From Mucor racemosus (Eukaryota > Mucoromycota > Mucoromycetes > Mucorales > Mucoraceae), in contig JAPEHQ010000017.1 of assembly GCA_027405735.1 (NCBI GenBank), forward strand, positions 565,501 through 629,500: 64,000 bases of DNA, given 5' to 3'. This document shows positions 46,280 to 56,568 of this stretch, piece by piece; positions within the stretch are counted from its first letter, which is position 1; each line of letters opens with the position of its first letter. The position numbers and the translations under genes were made by a program. The notes below the pieces were generated by a model. It saw only the letters and a program-made list of their open reading frames with translations, made no database searches and was not told the origin of the DNA.

Positions 46280-47500
46280 TTAAGAGCGTTTGTGGCGAGT
46301 ATTGCGGCGTGGAGCGCTGGTACTGGCTTTCCTTTTAGGAGGTAATGTACGAGTTGATGGAGTGTTATTTCTATTGATTACAGAGTTTTGTCGAATGTGG
46401 GTATGTTTATTATTTAGTTGGACCTTTTCCCAGTATTTTTTAATAGGAGTGGGAGTGGCGAATAGATCAGCAGTGATGTATTCATTGGCTCTTTCAGAGT
46501 AGCCAGTCCATTTGACAAGGTATTCAACGACACCATCTTTGCGATAACGATGGTCGCGAATGTCTTCGACTTCGAATACTTCATCCTCAAAAGCAGTTTC
46601 ATCAATGTTGACAATTTTCAGTTCAGAGGGAGTATATTCTCGATGTAATAATTCATTTGTTTCGTCTTTGAGAATGTAATTACCAGCTTGGGTGCGCTTT
46701 ACAACAAAGTAAGGACCAGCATATAATGGAGCAAGTTTAGATTGACGTCCTTCAGGAAGGCGAACCATTACAGGTGCATCAAAGCCTATTTCAGGAAGAA
46801 TGTAACGTCGTTTATCCATTTGTTTGGCGTATTCTGCGGCAAGAAGTTTAGTGCGTTCTTGGAGAGCAGGAAAGACGATAGAGTTCATGTATTCAACACG
46901 TTTTTCGAGTTGTTCTACAGTAAGAGGCGGACGTCCGTTTAGGTTGACTTTTTCAGGATTTGGATTGAGATTAACCTGTCGAGCATACATCAAACTGAAT
47001 GGAGTGCTAGCAGTTCGTTCTTTGACTTTCATGTTAAGTGCAAGTTGAACAATAGGTAATCGATCATCCCAATTGTGTGTGTCATTTCCACACATTTTTC
47101 GAAGAGTTTGTGTCACCTGTTTGACGGCATTTTCACAGCTTCCGTTGGATTGTTTATAATAAGGTAATGAGAATCGTTGTTTGATTCCTAATGTTTTCGT
47201 GAAGTGATCCATGATTTGCGATCGGAATTCCCGGCCGTTATCATTTTGCTGTATGGTTAAGGCTATTCCATAATCACCGAAGATCAGGCTCATGGTTTGA
47301 GCTATAGTCGTGCTGTTTTTGTTTGGAATGGCGCGAGCAATGATGTAGCGAGTACATAAATCAATCATAACCAAGATATAAACATTTCCTTTATCAGTGA
47401 TAGGCAATGGTCCACAAAGGTCATATGCTACATGGTCTAAAGGCTCGTAACTAACGATACTTTTAGCTGGATTGTAACCTTTGCGTGTTATATTATGCAT
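46280..47500 (-). CDS. Retrotransposon integrase with chromodomain (pol, 3' part)
   Basis: 406 residues in a frame different from the upstream pol frame. The N-terminal zinc-finger cysteines are in the same frame just upstream (GCHEC). The integrase core has Asp in HVAYDLCGP, Asp in QNDNGREF and Glu in NGSCENA, the DD35E triad. A GPY/F-like module (PLYAGPYFVVKR) follows, then a C-terminal chromodomain (EVEDIRDHRYRKDGVVEYLVKWTGYS), which places the element in the chromovirus branch. The first visible Met is not a real start; the product should be the end of the polyprotein, separated by a one-base frameshift around the T-run at 47567-47570. Confidence 0.9.
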   Translation of the reverse strand: MHNITRKGYNPAKSIVSYEPLDHVAYDLCGPLPITDKGNVYILVMIDLCTRYIIARAIPNKNSTTIAQTMSLIFGDYGIALTIQQNDNGREFRSQIMDHFTKTLGIKQRFSLPYYKQSNGSCENAVKQVTQTLRKMCGNDTHNWDDRLPIVQLALNMKVKERTASTPFSLMYARQVNLNPNPEKVNLNGRPPLTVEQLEKRVEYMNSIVFPALQERTKLLAAEYAKQMDKRRYILPEIGFDAPVMVRLPEGRQSKLAPLYAGPYFVVKRTQAGNYILKDETNELLHREYTPSELKIVNIDETAFEDEVFEVEDIRDHRYRKDGVVEYLVKWTGYSERANEYITADLFATPTPIKKYWEKVQLNNKHTHIRQNSVINRNNTPSTRTLPPKRKASTSAPRRNTRHKRS

Positions 47501-50500
47501 TGCACATTCATGACATCCTTGAAGCTTTTGTTTGACGTCTGTGTATATAGAATTCCAATGTAAACCAAAATATGTTTGACTACCGATTCAATGCCAAAAT
47601 GACCAATCTGGTGGGTATCATGAATGATTTGAGCACGATCGTTTTCAGGAGGGGATATATAGTCAGTGGTTGAATTTTTGAATTCTTTGCTGTTTACTTT
47701 GATAGCAAGAATGTTGAGGTTTTTGTCTTTGGAATAAATGGTTCTTTGACGTCTTAATTCTAATTTACTGTTGGTATCTCGCTTGAGCAAGATCAACTTA
47801 TGCAATTTCTGTATTTGTCTGTCATTTTCATCTTCGAGCATTTTGTCTTCATTAATGGGAGGATAGACTCTTGAAAGAGCATCACACAGAACATTGTCAA
47901 TACCTTTTACGTGGGATATGGTAAAATTAAATTCTCCCAATATCTCGAGATAACTCTGAAGGGTACTGTTCAATGTGGTCGAAGTAAACATGTATGTTAA
48001 GGCCAGATGATCTGTTAAAACCTCGATGTTGTTATGACCCCATAGTAATGATCTAAATTTGATAAATCCAAATACGACAGCGGCACATTCTCGTCTGTTA
48101 GTAGACCAGTTGCGCTCAGCTGGATTCAAAGATTTGCTGACAAAAGCGATATGTTTAATGCGACCCAAATGATCTTTTTGATAAAGGCATGCGGCAATTC
48201 CGTATAGGCTAGCATCGCATTGAAGGAACATTTTATCATTCAAATTTGGTGCATGAAGAATTTGATTTGACAATAGAATTTGCTTTATAGCGTTGAATCG
48301 ATCAGTATGCAATTGATTCCAGTTTTTCTTTACATCGTTATCATTACGAAGTTTATCAATGGGTTCACATACTTTAGAAAGCATGGGACAGAAGTCTCTC
48401 AGATGACTGATTACACCCATGATGCTTCGCACTTGTTTCACATTTTTAGGAATAGGCCAAGTGTCAATGTTAGACAGACGACGCATATCAATTTTCTGTA
48501 TACCTGGACCAACAACAAATCCTAATAGGAAGACTGATGTTTGGAACCATGAACATTTTGCAATGTTGATTCGTAGATTTACAGATGTTAAGCGATTGAC
48601 AACTAAATTGATGAGTTTGATATGACTTTTGATATCTTTGCTGTATAAGACTACATCATCAATATAGTGTTCAACACCTCCATAGATGGTGGGTTGATTA
48701 GATGCACTGGAATTTTGATTTTTGTTTTGATTACCCTTTTCCATTTCATATCTTAATTCATCTTGAATTCCTTCAAGTAGAATAGACATACATTTAACAA
48801 ACAATGAACTCATTGTACGTAAACCAAAAGGGGCTCTACACCATCTATAGAAAAGGCCATTATGTGAAAATATCAAGGCATTTCTAGACGAGCTGTGCAC
48901 ACCATAAGAATAGTATGCTTGGTGTAAGTCAATTTTACTTATAATTTTAGCATTAGCAGAAACTCGTTCAAAGATTTCATGAATCTTAGGTACGGCGTAG
49001 TTTTCGTGGTAATTTTCATCAATTGCGGCATTGATGCGGCGCAAATCGCAACAAACTCGTAGTTTGGTCAATTGATTGTTTTCATCCTTCTTTTTTACAG
49101 TGATTAGAGGTGAGTGAAATACCGAAGAAGGTTTACAGCGTTCTACTATTTTGTTTTCTAGCCATTCTTTGATTTGGCGATCGATTTCAACATGAGAATT
49201 TATAGCTAAAGGATATTGACGAACGTAACAGTCTTTAGGATTTGAAATAGGAACATGAACTTCGCTTTCCGGCATCGTGCAGACGGCATCAGATGGAATG
49301 TTCTTATTATTTTCCAGACATTGTTCGATTTGTTTTAGTAGCAATGTTCGTTCTTGATCAGAACCGAAGTTTGCGTTTTCAGGATTATATACATTTTCTG
49401 TATCATAATTCAAGTTCTTAAATTGAGCCATTTCAGTTTGAGTTTCAGGCCATTTATGGGCGACACCACTTAAATAAATATTTAATTGTGGGAGAATATC
49501 GATTCCTAATAGTACATCGAATTCTTCAGCCATTGAATCATTGAAATCTATAATTTCAAATGAATGTTTGAATGTGATTCCATTCATGTAAGTAACTTTG
49601 AGGGGTTCAGTATGACCAATGCGTTCAGCTTTGCTTGGACTGCCATCCTTATTCATACTCAAAAATGTTAAATAACCACCTAGGGCTTTGATATTTTTTA
49701 TGGTAGAAAATTTTTTATTTAAAACAGTTTTATTTATAATGCTAACATCAGAACCAGGATCTACCTTTCCTATAATCCTAATATCGTTGATAAGCAAGGG
49801 AGTTATTAGATTGAAACTGTTTTTAGTTGTTTGTTCATTGTACTTACAATCTTTGTTTTCCATAGCTTCGCGGAATAGAGTACTTTCATCGCGGTTGGAA
49901 TTGTTGTTGTTATTGTTATTGTTGCTACGGTTACGGGAACGACGTGCACGTCTACCTTGACCACTGGGGCCATGATAGGGATGCTCCTTCTGAATAGAAA
50001 GAACGTTGAGATTTTTCTTCTCAAAATATTCAGGACAAGTATGCCCATGGAACCAAGGTTTACCACACCAGGAACAGAAAGAACTACCAGTGGCTCTCTT
50101 TGGAACATTTGATCTAGGCATGTGGTTACTTCCCTTAGAGTTCATACGACAATCCTTCTCGTTGTGTCTAGCTTTAGGACCACCATGATTAGAACAGAAG
50201 AAAGATGATTTAGCAGACGAGGAAGAAGATGATCCAGAAGATCCACCTTGATGAGACATGGATGATAACGATCCACCAGAACGAGAATGACCACCAACTT
50301 TCTTTTGATTTACAAATGAGATAGGACACTTTTGGGCATTCAATACATTAAGCGCACAAGTGACGATTTGACCTGCTGTGAAATCAGACGCACCAGGATA
50401 TTGAGCACAGAGAACAGAATTAATTTGAATTTGCCAAGCGGCGGGAAAACCCAACAAGAAAGTATCACCGAGAGTAGTATCCTCAGTGGAATAACCGGCC

Positions 50501-50943
50501 TCCATTACGGCTCTTGCAAAGCGATTGTAATATTCCTCCGTAGTTTCACCGGATCTCATAGTAGCTCCTTGCACCTCTCTACGGGCATCCAACCTTAAAG
50601 CAGCATTGTTGAATTTTTTTGTGAATTTATCCTTGGCCTCCTGCCAAGATTTGGCTAACAGCAATTCTTGATTTAACCAAAGATCCAAATCATATGGGAT
50701 TGTCAGAGGAATGTATCGTCTCCATACATCATCCACAGATTGACCTGAAGACAAGATCACCTTTTCAAAAGAGCGCAGGAAGTGATGGATTGAATCATAA
50801 GCTTGATCCTTAGGAAAATACTTGGTGGCGCTGGTACGAAGTTGAAACATAGGTAAATCCCTTTTAGACAGAGAGATTCCACCATTATCACCATTGTTGT
50901 TCCCAAAAATTGACGCCTTTACACTTGCCTCAGATAGTTTGAT
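47488..50943 (-). CDS. Retrotransposon gag-protease-RT-RNase H (pol, 5' part)
   Basis: An open frame running from just after an in-frame TAA (50944-50946) to 47488, with the first ATG at 50850 (1120 residues). In order: a gag-type region (WLNQELLLAKSWQEAKDKF, RSGETTEEYYNRFARAV), a Ser/Gly linker, an atypical zinc knuckle CSWCGKPWFHGHTC, an aspartic protease with DPGS in place of the usual DTGS (KVDPGSDVSI), and reverse transcriptase with YIDD (48652-48667). RNase H (LQCDAS, TDHLALTYMF) and the start of the integrase zinc-binding domain (HQIGHFG) follow. Gag and pol are therefore in one frame, with no gag/pol frameshift. Confidence 0.92.
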   Translation of the reverse strand: MKLSEASVKASIFGNNNGDNGGISLSKRDLPMFQLRTSATKYFPKDQAYDSIHHFLRSFEKVILSSGQSVDDVWRRYIPLTIPYDLDLWLNQELLLAKSWQEAKDKFTKKFNNAALRLDARREVQGATMRSGETTEEYYNRFARAVMEAGYSTEDTTLGDTFLLGFPAAWQIQINSVLCAQYPGASDFTAGQIVTCALNVLNAQKCPISFVNQKKVGGHSRSGGSLSSMSHQGGSSGSSSSSSAKSSFFCSNHGGPKARHNEKDCRMNSKGSNHMPRSNVPKRATGSSFCSWCGKPWFHGHTCPEYFEKKNLNVLSIQKEHPYHGPSGQGRRARRSRNRSNNNNNNNNSNRDESTLFREAMENKDCKYNEQTTKNSFNLITPLLINDIRIIGKVDPGSDVSIINKTVLNKKFSTIKNIKALGGYLTFLSMNKDGSPSKAERIGHTEPLKVTYMNGITFKHSFEIIDFNDSMAEEFDVLLGIDILPQLNIYLSGVAHKWPETQTEMAQFKNLNYDTENVYNPENANFGSDQERTLLLKQIEQCLENNKNIPSDAVCTMPESEVHVPISNPKDCYVRQYPLAINSHVEIDRQIKEWLENKIVERCKPSSVFHSPLITVKKKDENNQLTKLRVCCDLRRINAAIDENYHENYAVPKIHEIFERVSANAKIISKIDLHQAYYSYGVHSSSRNALIFSHNGLFYRWCRAPFGLRTMSSLFVKCMSILLEGIQDELRYEMEKGNQNKNQNSSASNQPTIYGGVEHYIDDVVLYSKDIKSHIKLINLVVNRLTSVNLRINIAKCSWFQTSVFLLGFVVGPGIQKIDMRRLSNIDTWPIPKNVKQVRSIMGVISHLRDFCPMLSKVCEPIDKLRNDNDVKKNWNQLHTDRFNAIKQILLSNQILHAPNLNDKMFLQCDASLYGIAACLYQKDHLGRIKHIAFVSKSLNPAERNWSTNRRECAAVVFGFIKFRSLLWGHNNIEVLTDHLALTYMFTSTTLNSTLQSYLEILGEFNFTISHVKGIDNVLCDALSRVYPPINEDKMLEDENDRQIQKLHKLILLKRDTNSKLELRRQRTIYSKDKNLNILAIKVNSKEFKNSTTDYISPPENDRAQIIHDTHQIGHFGIESVVKHILVYIGILYTQTSNKSFKDVMNVQCII

Positions 50944-51396
50944 TTAATGTTTCAATGTCGAGATTAGTTTATTCATTTCCTCTACCTTGACATTCATATC
51001 TTGAATATGTGCTTGACCTTCTTGATTGTCCAGGTCAGTTCCGGCGATCATATCCGTGAGGAGAGAAAGATATTGGTCCCTTTTCCAAAACATTTTTTTC
51101 AGGGCGCCAACATGGCTTGCACCAGATGAAGACTTCATTGAGGTAACCGAAGAAGGAACAGAAGAAGGAGTAGCAGAAGGAGTAGCATCATGCTCGGCAT
51201 TTTCACCAACCAAGGGAGCTTGCTCAACATTTTTCTCGGCCGCAGCCAAGGGCATGTCTTCGTCTTCAGAGACACCATCGCGAAGCTCGTATTGTTGATT
51301 AAGTTGGATGTCTCGGATCTGATCCTCAACTTGAGAGATTGGAGAAGCGGCAGCAGATTCACGGCCAGAGGTAGGTGATTGAGATTGGGTAGACAT
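50944..51396 (-). CDS. Retrotransposon leader / gag N-terminal frame
   Basis: 150 codons from ATG 51396 to TAA 50944. Composition is Ser/Glu/Ala-rich with a short coiled-coil-like end (IQDMNVKVEEMNKLISTL). The same frame continues open beyond the TAA for more than 1100 codons into gag-pol, so this is either the N-terminus of gag cut by one stop codon or a separately made leader protein. The stop context is CAT TAA ATC. Confidence 0.75.
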   Translation of the reverse strand: MSTQSQSPTSGRESAAASPISQVEDQIRDIQLNQQYELRDGVSEDEDMPLAAAEKNVEQAPLVGENAEHDATPSATPSSVPSSVTSMKSSSGASHVGALKKMFWKRDQYLSLLTDMIAGTDLDNQEGQAHIQDMNVKVEEMNKLISTLKH

Positions 51397-51450
51397 GGTA
51401 TGAGTAGTAGTAATAAGATAAAAAATTCAGTCTTGATAAATTGTAAAAAA

Positions 51451-52177
51451 TGCAGTAAATTACGATGTTATTTACTAAAATAAAAAAAATATAAAAATAA
51501 AAGCAGTAGAAATACAATTATAATCAGCTAAAGTTTTTATTACAAAAGATTTCTGAAGAGTTAAAATAATTGAAAAGTATGAGGGTATTTATAGTGATTT
51601 GGAGAACTTGGATACCATCAGACTTGAATGGATGTATATTTAGTAATCTTCCAGTTTTGAGTACATTGTTATTGATTTGATATTTTAAGGGGTAAATTGT
51701 ATAGAGCATTGACCATAAGGGATTGTATGTCAAGTGTGACAATATCGACCTTTTGGGAAATGGTTGTTTTTGTTTATTTCTGTTATATCTATTTTATGTA
51801 ACCTTGATTTTTAAGGGGTAGTTTTTATATGCTTGAATCTTATTTATATTGATAGTGCAACTACGATATAGATGAGTAGTTGACTAAATTGATATCTTTG
51901 TTTATTATCATTATTGATTTGGATAGAATCCTGTTTTGATATATATGTCATTTGTGTAATTGATTGCGCCGTGATCAAGGGTGCTATCATCTACACGACA
52001 TGTATGGTTCAAAAAGGGTATTTCATATTTTTAGCATGCGTTTGTTATTGTGTTCAATTGAAGCGTTTGTTTATTATCGTTGTTCACATTTCAAGTGGCA
52101 TCATATTTTATGAGCGACACTTGAAATTTAGGTTGTTTTTATTTTATCAAGCGTTTTTAGTATGTAATTCCACTGCA
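51451..52177 (-). repeat. 5' LTR of the Ty3/gypsy element
   Basis: 727 bp, TG...CA ends, apparently identical to the LTR at 45414-46140, followed on the right by the target duplication GGGAA. Confidence 0.95.
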
Positions 52178-52370
52178 GGGAAGATAAGCACTAGGGGAAA
52201 AATAACAATATTTTCATGATATCATGTACCAACTTTTTTTCCCATAGTGAAGCATTAATTTCACACAGCATATTGCAGTAATACTTATATATATTTTAAG
52301 TTGTTTTATCTATAATACAGCATCTTTTTTTATCAATTTTATTTATGTGTTGTTCCTCTCATAGTTAAAA

Positions 52371-53918
52371 ATGAACGATAATCAAGGTGACTCCAAGTTC
52401 TCGATGCTTTTGAGAACCGCTTCAGAGTTGACAAATGTTTTATCATCGACCACCAACTCACTCAATATACAGTTTTCCGAAAGTAACATATTAGATCCAA
52501 ACCAATTATTAGTGCAGTAAATTACGAAGTTATTTACTAAAATAAAAAAATATAAAAAAATAAAAGCAGTAGAAATACAATTATAATCAGCTAAAGTTTT
52601 TATTACAAAAGATTTCTGAAGAGTTAAAATAATTGAAAAGTATGAGGGTATTTATAGTGATTTGGAGAACTTGGGTACCATCAGCCTTGAATGGATGTAT
52701 ATTTAGTAATCTTCCAGTTTTGAGTACATTGTTATTGATTTAATATTTTAAGGGGTCAATTGTGTAGAGCATTGACCATAAGGGATTGTATGTCAAGTGT
52801 GACAATATCGACCTTTTGGGAAATGGTTGTTTTGTTTATTTCTGTTATATCTATTTTATGTAACCTTGATTTTTAAGGGGTAGTTTTTATATGCTTGAAT
52901 CTTATTTATATTGATAGTGCAACTACGATATAGATGAGTAGTTGACTAAATTGATATCTTTGTTTATTATCATTATTGATTTGGATAGAATCCTGTTTTG
53001 ATATATATGTCATTTGTGTAATTGATTGCGCCGTGATCAAGGGTGCTATCATCTACACGACATGTATGGTTCAAAAAGGGTATTTCATATTTTTAGCATG
53101 CGTTTGTTATTGTGTTCAATTGAAGCGTTTGTTTATTATTGTTGTTCACATTTCAAGTGGCATCATATCTTATGAGCGACACTTGGAATTTAGGTTGTTT
53201 TATTTTTATCAAGCGTTTTTAGTATGTAATTCCACTGCAGTAACTGTCCTCATATTGTACATTTTTATTAGATATTAGATTTTTACAGTTAGTAGAAATT
53301 CAAAAGGAAGTTATTGTCATAGAACGGTAATTGCCATTATAGTAAAAGTTTATTATTTGAATCACAAATTAAATGTCAATCTCGCGTACATACAATTGAC
53401 ATCCTGTACAACCAAATCAAAGTGTATTCTTCAAAGATAGAACCAAGGAACTTGTTGATAAACAAGTCCATAAATTTTTATATTCATGAAGAACCAATAA
53501 CTTTGCCATCTACCAATGTACATAACAACTCAACACATTTAAATTAACCTTTCTAGATAATCATTGGTCAGTTACAATGATCCATTACTTTAGATTTCCA
53601 TTTCCTTTAGATTAGACAATTAATATAAATAGCAAAAGATTTCCATTAGCCATGAAGATCTTTATCTTATTTTAAAAGAATAAAGCAACATCTTATATAT
53701 TATTTCATACGTGTTTATTTCAATTTTTCACAGTTATACCCAATTGGAAAGATCAACATGATTTTGCATTTAATATATTCAAGAACTGCACTGATACAAG
53801 AAACCAAGCTGCTGTGGAAGCGTTTGAATTGTCAGAGAAACAATATAAAAAAATAACAATTAAAAAGAACAAAAATGATCAGTTTCTCAACTGTTATAAA
53901 AAATCAGAAAGATGGTAA
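52371..53918 (+). pseudogene. Orphan two-exon gene, left-arm copy, interrupted by solo LTR
   Basis: Exon 1 (52371-52512) starts MNDNQGDSKFSMLLRTASEL and ends ...DPNQLL plus one base. A 727-bp solo LTR follows, then GTAACT at 53240, which would be the natural 5' splice site. The intron would end at CAG 53733, and exon 2 (53734-53918) continues in phase with IPNWKDQHDFAFNIFKNC...NCYKKSERW and TAA. Without the LTR it encodes about 108 residues, rich in Asn, Gln and Lys, with no domain I recognise. The true gene may have extended further before the Tc1 insertion 33 bp downstream. Both arms carry it. A chance frame is possible, but the phase agreement across the join is good evidence. Confidence 0.5.
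52513..53239 (+). mobile_element. Solo LTR (727 bp gypsy family), left arm
   Basis: TGCAGTAAATTACGAAG to CCACTGCA, same length as the full-length element's LTRs but with about ten base differences. Flanks are ATTAG and GTAAC, so there is no target duplication. Mirrored exactly at 57248-57974. Confidence 0.9.
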
Positions 53919-54314
53919 AGTTTATTAAGAGGTAAAGTATGGTTGCTTTTACAGTGACCCCCAAAACTGTCCCAATGTTTCCTAGTTTTGAGATTAGTAT
54001 GATTTTCAGGTACAACAAATATATTTAAAGTACGACATATTTTATATATTTCGGAGGATCAATTAATTTCCTTTTATATTAAATTAAAAAGATCTCGATT
54101 TTCATTGGTCCGTTATATTTATATCCTGTCAGGGACAGCATATGCATTGGGACAGTTTTGAGAGATGTTTTTGATTTTAAGATAATCAATGATTGTAGAA
54201 CCATAATTTGCACTAGTATTTTGAACACTTGGAAATCAATAAATAAATACCTAATATGATAAGAAAAATGAAAAATATGCATATTTCATATACAGATTTT
54301 GGCGCTTTGGCCTA

Positions 54315-56295
54315 TTGAAAATTAATATGAAAAAACTTCAGGAGAATAAGAAAAATGATGTCATTAGTCTTTTAAACACCGGTAAATCAGTGCGTCAAGT
54401 TGCGGAGATATTGCATGTAAGTAAACCTGTTGTGGAAAAAATTAAAAAACGGCGTTGCACAAGTTTGGATGTGTCTAAAGGAGGCCGACCTAAATTCCTA
54501 TCAGAGGGTGATGAAACGTTTTGTGTTCGCCAAGCAACAAAAAACGCAGTCAAGATGGGAAGTAAAACCTTAAAACTACTCGAGAGTAATGTCGGAGTTA
54601 ATTCAAGACCGGAAACTGTCCGAAGAGCGATCTGTAGGGGGGCTTAGGAGCAATTATAAAGCCTAAAATATCTATGCTGTTTCCGGCTAATATCAAAAAG
54701 CGTTTAGAATGATGTCATATTCGCAAGGATTGAACTTCCGACGACTGGAGAAGGGTAATTTGGTCAGATAAGACCAAGATAAATAGATTCAACTCAGATG
54801 GTAGAAGCTGGGTTTGGATTCGAGACGGTGAGAGCTCGAAACCTTATCATGTGTGTTATATCAAAAGATACTAATTGTCGTATATTTTCAGGATTGATAA
54901 ATAATACTTAAAAAAGAATACAATGAAAAAAGAATGAGTAATGAATCAGTTCTTCAACTGTATAATAAAAACAAGATATCGTTTATTTAGATATAAAAGT
55001 ATGGCCTTTTATATTGATTTGACATTGAGATCCTGAGATGTAATTTAAGGCATTATTGAACCATTAGATCTGTTTGATAGTAATCTATGGATTGAAATGG
55101 ATCAATCATAATTTAACCGTTCTTGCAAAGCTTGTGAGTTGTCTTGTTTCAATGCTGCGCTAAATGTGCTTGGATGTTGATTTGATAGCTACTTGATTGG
55201 TTAACTGCTGGGATTAAATAATATGGTGTCATAATTGAGGTCCAAGCGTTTTTGGTAATTACTGGATTAAACTTGGTACGCTAGGAATTTCTTATATCCG
55301 ATATCAAGACTTGCACTTCAATACATGTCGTAGTCAATAGATTGTAAGATGTATTGGTACTGTAGAAGGTGATAACGTATGATACTAGCAGGTGGAATAC
55401 AACACTAATATGAAAATACTCTGCTAAAAGATACATTTTATTAATTCATTGATGCTTCGTATTTATATGTTCTCTAGATAGTTATATAATTATTAATATT
55501 ATTAATGAATTGCCGGGTATTGAGGTACTTGATATGATTTGGGAACAAATCATATACAATGGAATTTGTGGAATTGGGAATCTTTGATTATATCATTTGA
55601 ATAAGATGTAGGATTGCTTATGTTTCATTGTTGCCAATTGTTCCTGAATTTTCCTGATAGTCGCTGTTAATGCTAGTGGTTATGTATGACATTTAGTATG
55701 AGTTACTAAATGTCATGCCATGTTGGATTTTAATAGTTGTTCCTGGATTTCTACATCTGGGTAAACTTCTGATATATCAATGTGAAGATGACCGTTAAAG
55801 GTGGTGGTGAGAGTGTCATGTTTTGGAGTGCCATTACGTATATTGGAGTTCGATGGATATGCAAAATTGAGGGCGCTATGGATTTACATTTGTATAAGCA
55901 AATCTTAGAAGAAGATTTGGAGCTGATTATCAATCATACTTTGGGTAAATTTGGCCATCGTCGTGATCAGATCATTTTTCACCATGACAATGATCCAAAG
56001 CATACGTATAATTTAGTCAAGGAATATCGATTGGATCAAGACTATGAAGTAATAAATTGGCCTCCGCTATCTCCTGACTTAAATTCGATTGAAAATATGT
56101 AGATCTTATTGAAGAGGAGACTTAATGAGTACGAAATACAAAATAACGCCCAAATGAATCCTTGATATTTCGGAGCGTGTAATTAAGGTTTGGTACAACA
56201 CCATTAAACAGGAGGAGTGTCAAAAAGTCGTCGATAGCATGCCCAATTGTGCGAAAGTATGCTTGGAAAGAAACGGCCTTTGGATGGACTATTAA
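54315..56295 (+). pseudogene. Tc1-like transposase, disrupted
   Basis: The N-terminal part (54315-54647) is a helix-turn-helix region with KSVRQVAEILHVSKPVVEKIKK and a GRPKF hook. After stops, VIWSDKTKINRF (first Asp) and a GRSWVWIRDG block follow to about 54850. A solo LTR then interrupts, and the frame resumes with MTVKGGGESVMFWSAI, FHHDNDPKHT (second Asp) and LSPDLNSIENM (Glu), the DD34E-type catalytic triad. Stops and frame changes at 54645, near 54710 and after 56100 make the gene non-functional as it stands. Confidence 0.88.
54854..55779. mobile_element. Solo LTR, 926 bp, inside the Tc1 transposase
   Basis: TGTTATATCAAAAG at the left end, CTTCTGATATATCA at the right end, flanked by the perfect 5-bp repeat ATGTG (54849-54853 and 55780-55784). 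Removing it rejoins the Tc1 coding blocks. The family is different from the two other LTR families in this window and no internal region is present. Confidence 0.85.
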
Positions 56296-56568
56296 ATAGG
56301 ATTATATTTTTTTCAGCTTAAGCTCTCAAAACTGTCCCAATGCATATGCTGTCCCTGACAGGATATAAATATAACGGACCAATGAAAATCGAGATCTTTT
56401 TAATTTAATATAAAAGGAAATTAATTGATCCTCCGAAATATATAAAATATGTCGTACTTTAAATATATTTGTTGTACCTGAAAATCATACTAATCTCAAA
56501 ACTAGGAAACATTGGGACAGTTTTGGGGGTCACTGTAAAAGCAACCATACTTTACCTCTTAATAAACT

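Larger units (their letters stand above)
45414..52177 (-). mobile_element. Chromodomain Ty3/gypsy LTR retrotransposon, full length
   Basis: A 6764-bp element on the minus strand. LTRs of 727 bp (51451-52177 as 5' LTR, 45414-46140 as 3' LTR) begin TGCAGTGG and end TTACTGCA on the coding strand and look identical. The target duplication is GGGAA (45409-45413 and 52178-52182). A G-rich polypurine tract (GCTGGGGGCAA, about 46141-46151) abuts the 3' LTR. Downstream of the 5' LTR the primer-binding region reads TTTTTTACAATTTATC, without the usual TGG. Coding order is gag, protease, reverse transcriptase, RNase H, integrase with chromodomain. The right palindrome arm keeps the empty site (TTCCC at 58305-58309), proving insertion after the palindrome formed. 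Confidence 0.96.
43759..54164 (+). repeat. Left arm of 3.64-kb palindrome (with retrotransposon insertion)
   Basis: Reverse-complement match to 56323-59959. Position x left of 45414 pairs with about 103718-x, and positions right of 52182 pair with 110487-x; the difference of 6769 is exactly the 6764-bp retrotransposon plus its 5-bp target duplication. Similarity begins abruptly at 43759 and ends at 54164 inside the Tc1 transposon. The few differences seen are isolated (for example within AGCAC/AGCAT near 43797) or in homopolymers, so the arms are nearly identical. Contents outward from the centre: Tc1 terminal repeat, orphan gene, solo LTR, retrotransposon site, old solo LTR, family A copy. 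Confidence 0.92.
53952..56535 (+). mobile_element. Tc1/mariner-type transposon at the palindrome centre
   Basis: It begins CAGTGACCCCCAAAACTGTC and ends with the complement, flanked by TA on both sides (53950-53951 and 56536-56537). Its perfect terminal inverted repeats are 213 bp (53952-54164 and 56323-56535), and the inverted repeat continues without break into the flanks, which are also mirror images. The ACTGTCCCAATG motif occurs at both the outer and inner end of each terminal repeat, as in IR/DR-type Tc1 elements. The interior holds a broken transposase gene split by a 926-bp solo LTR. Confidence 0.92.
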
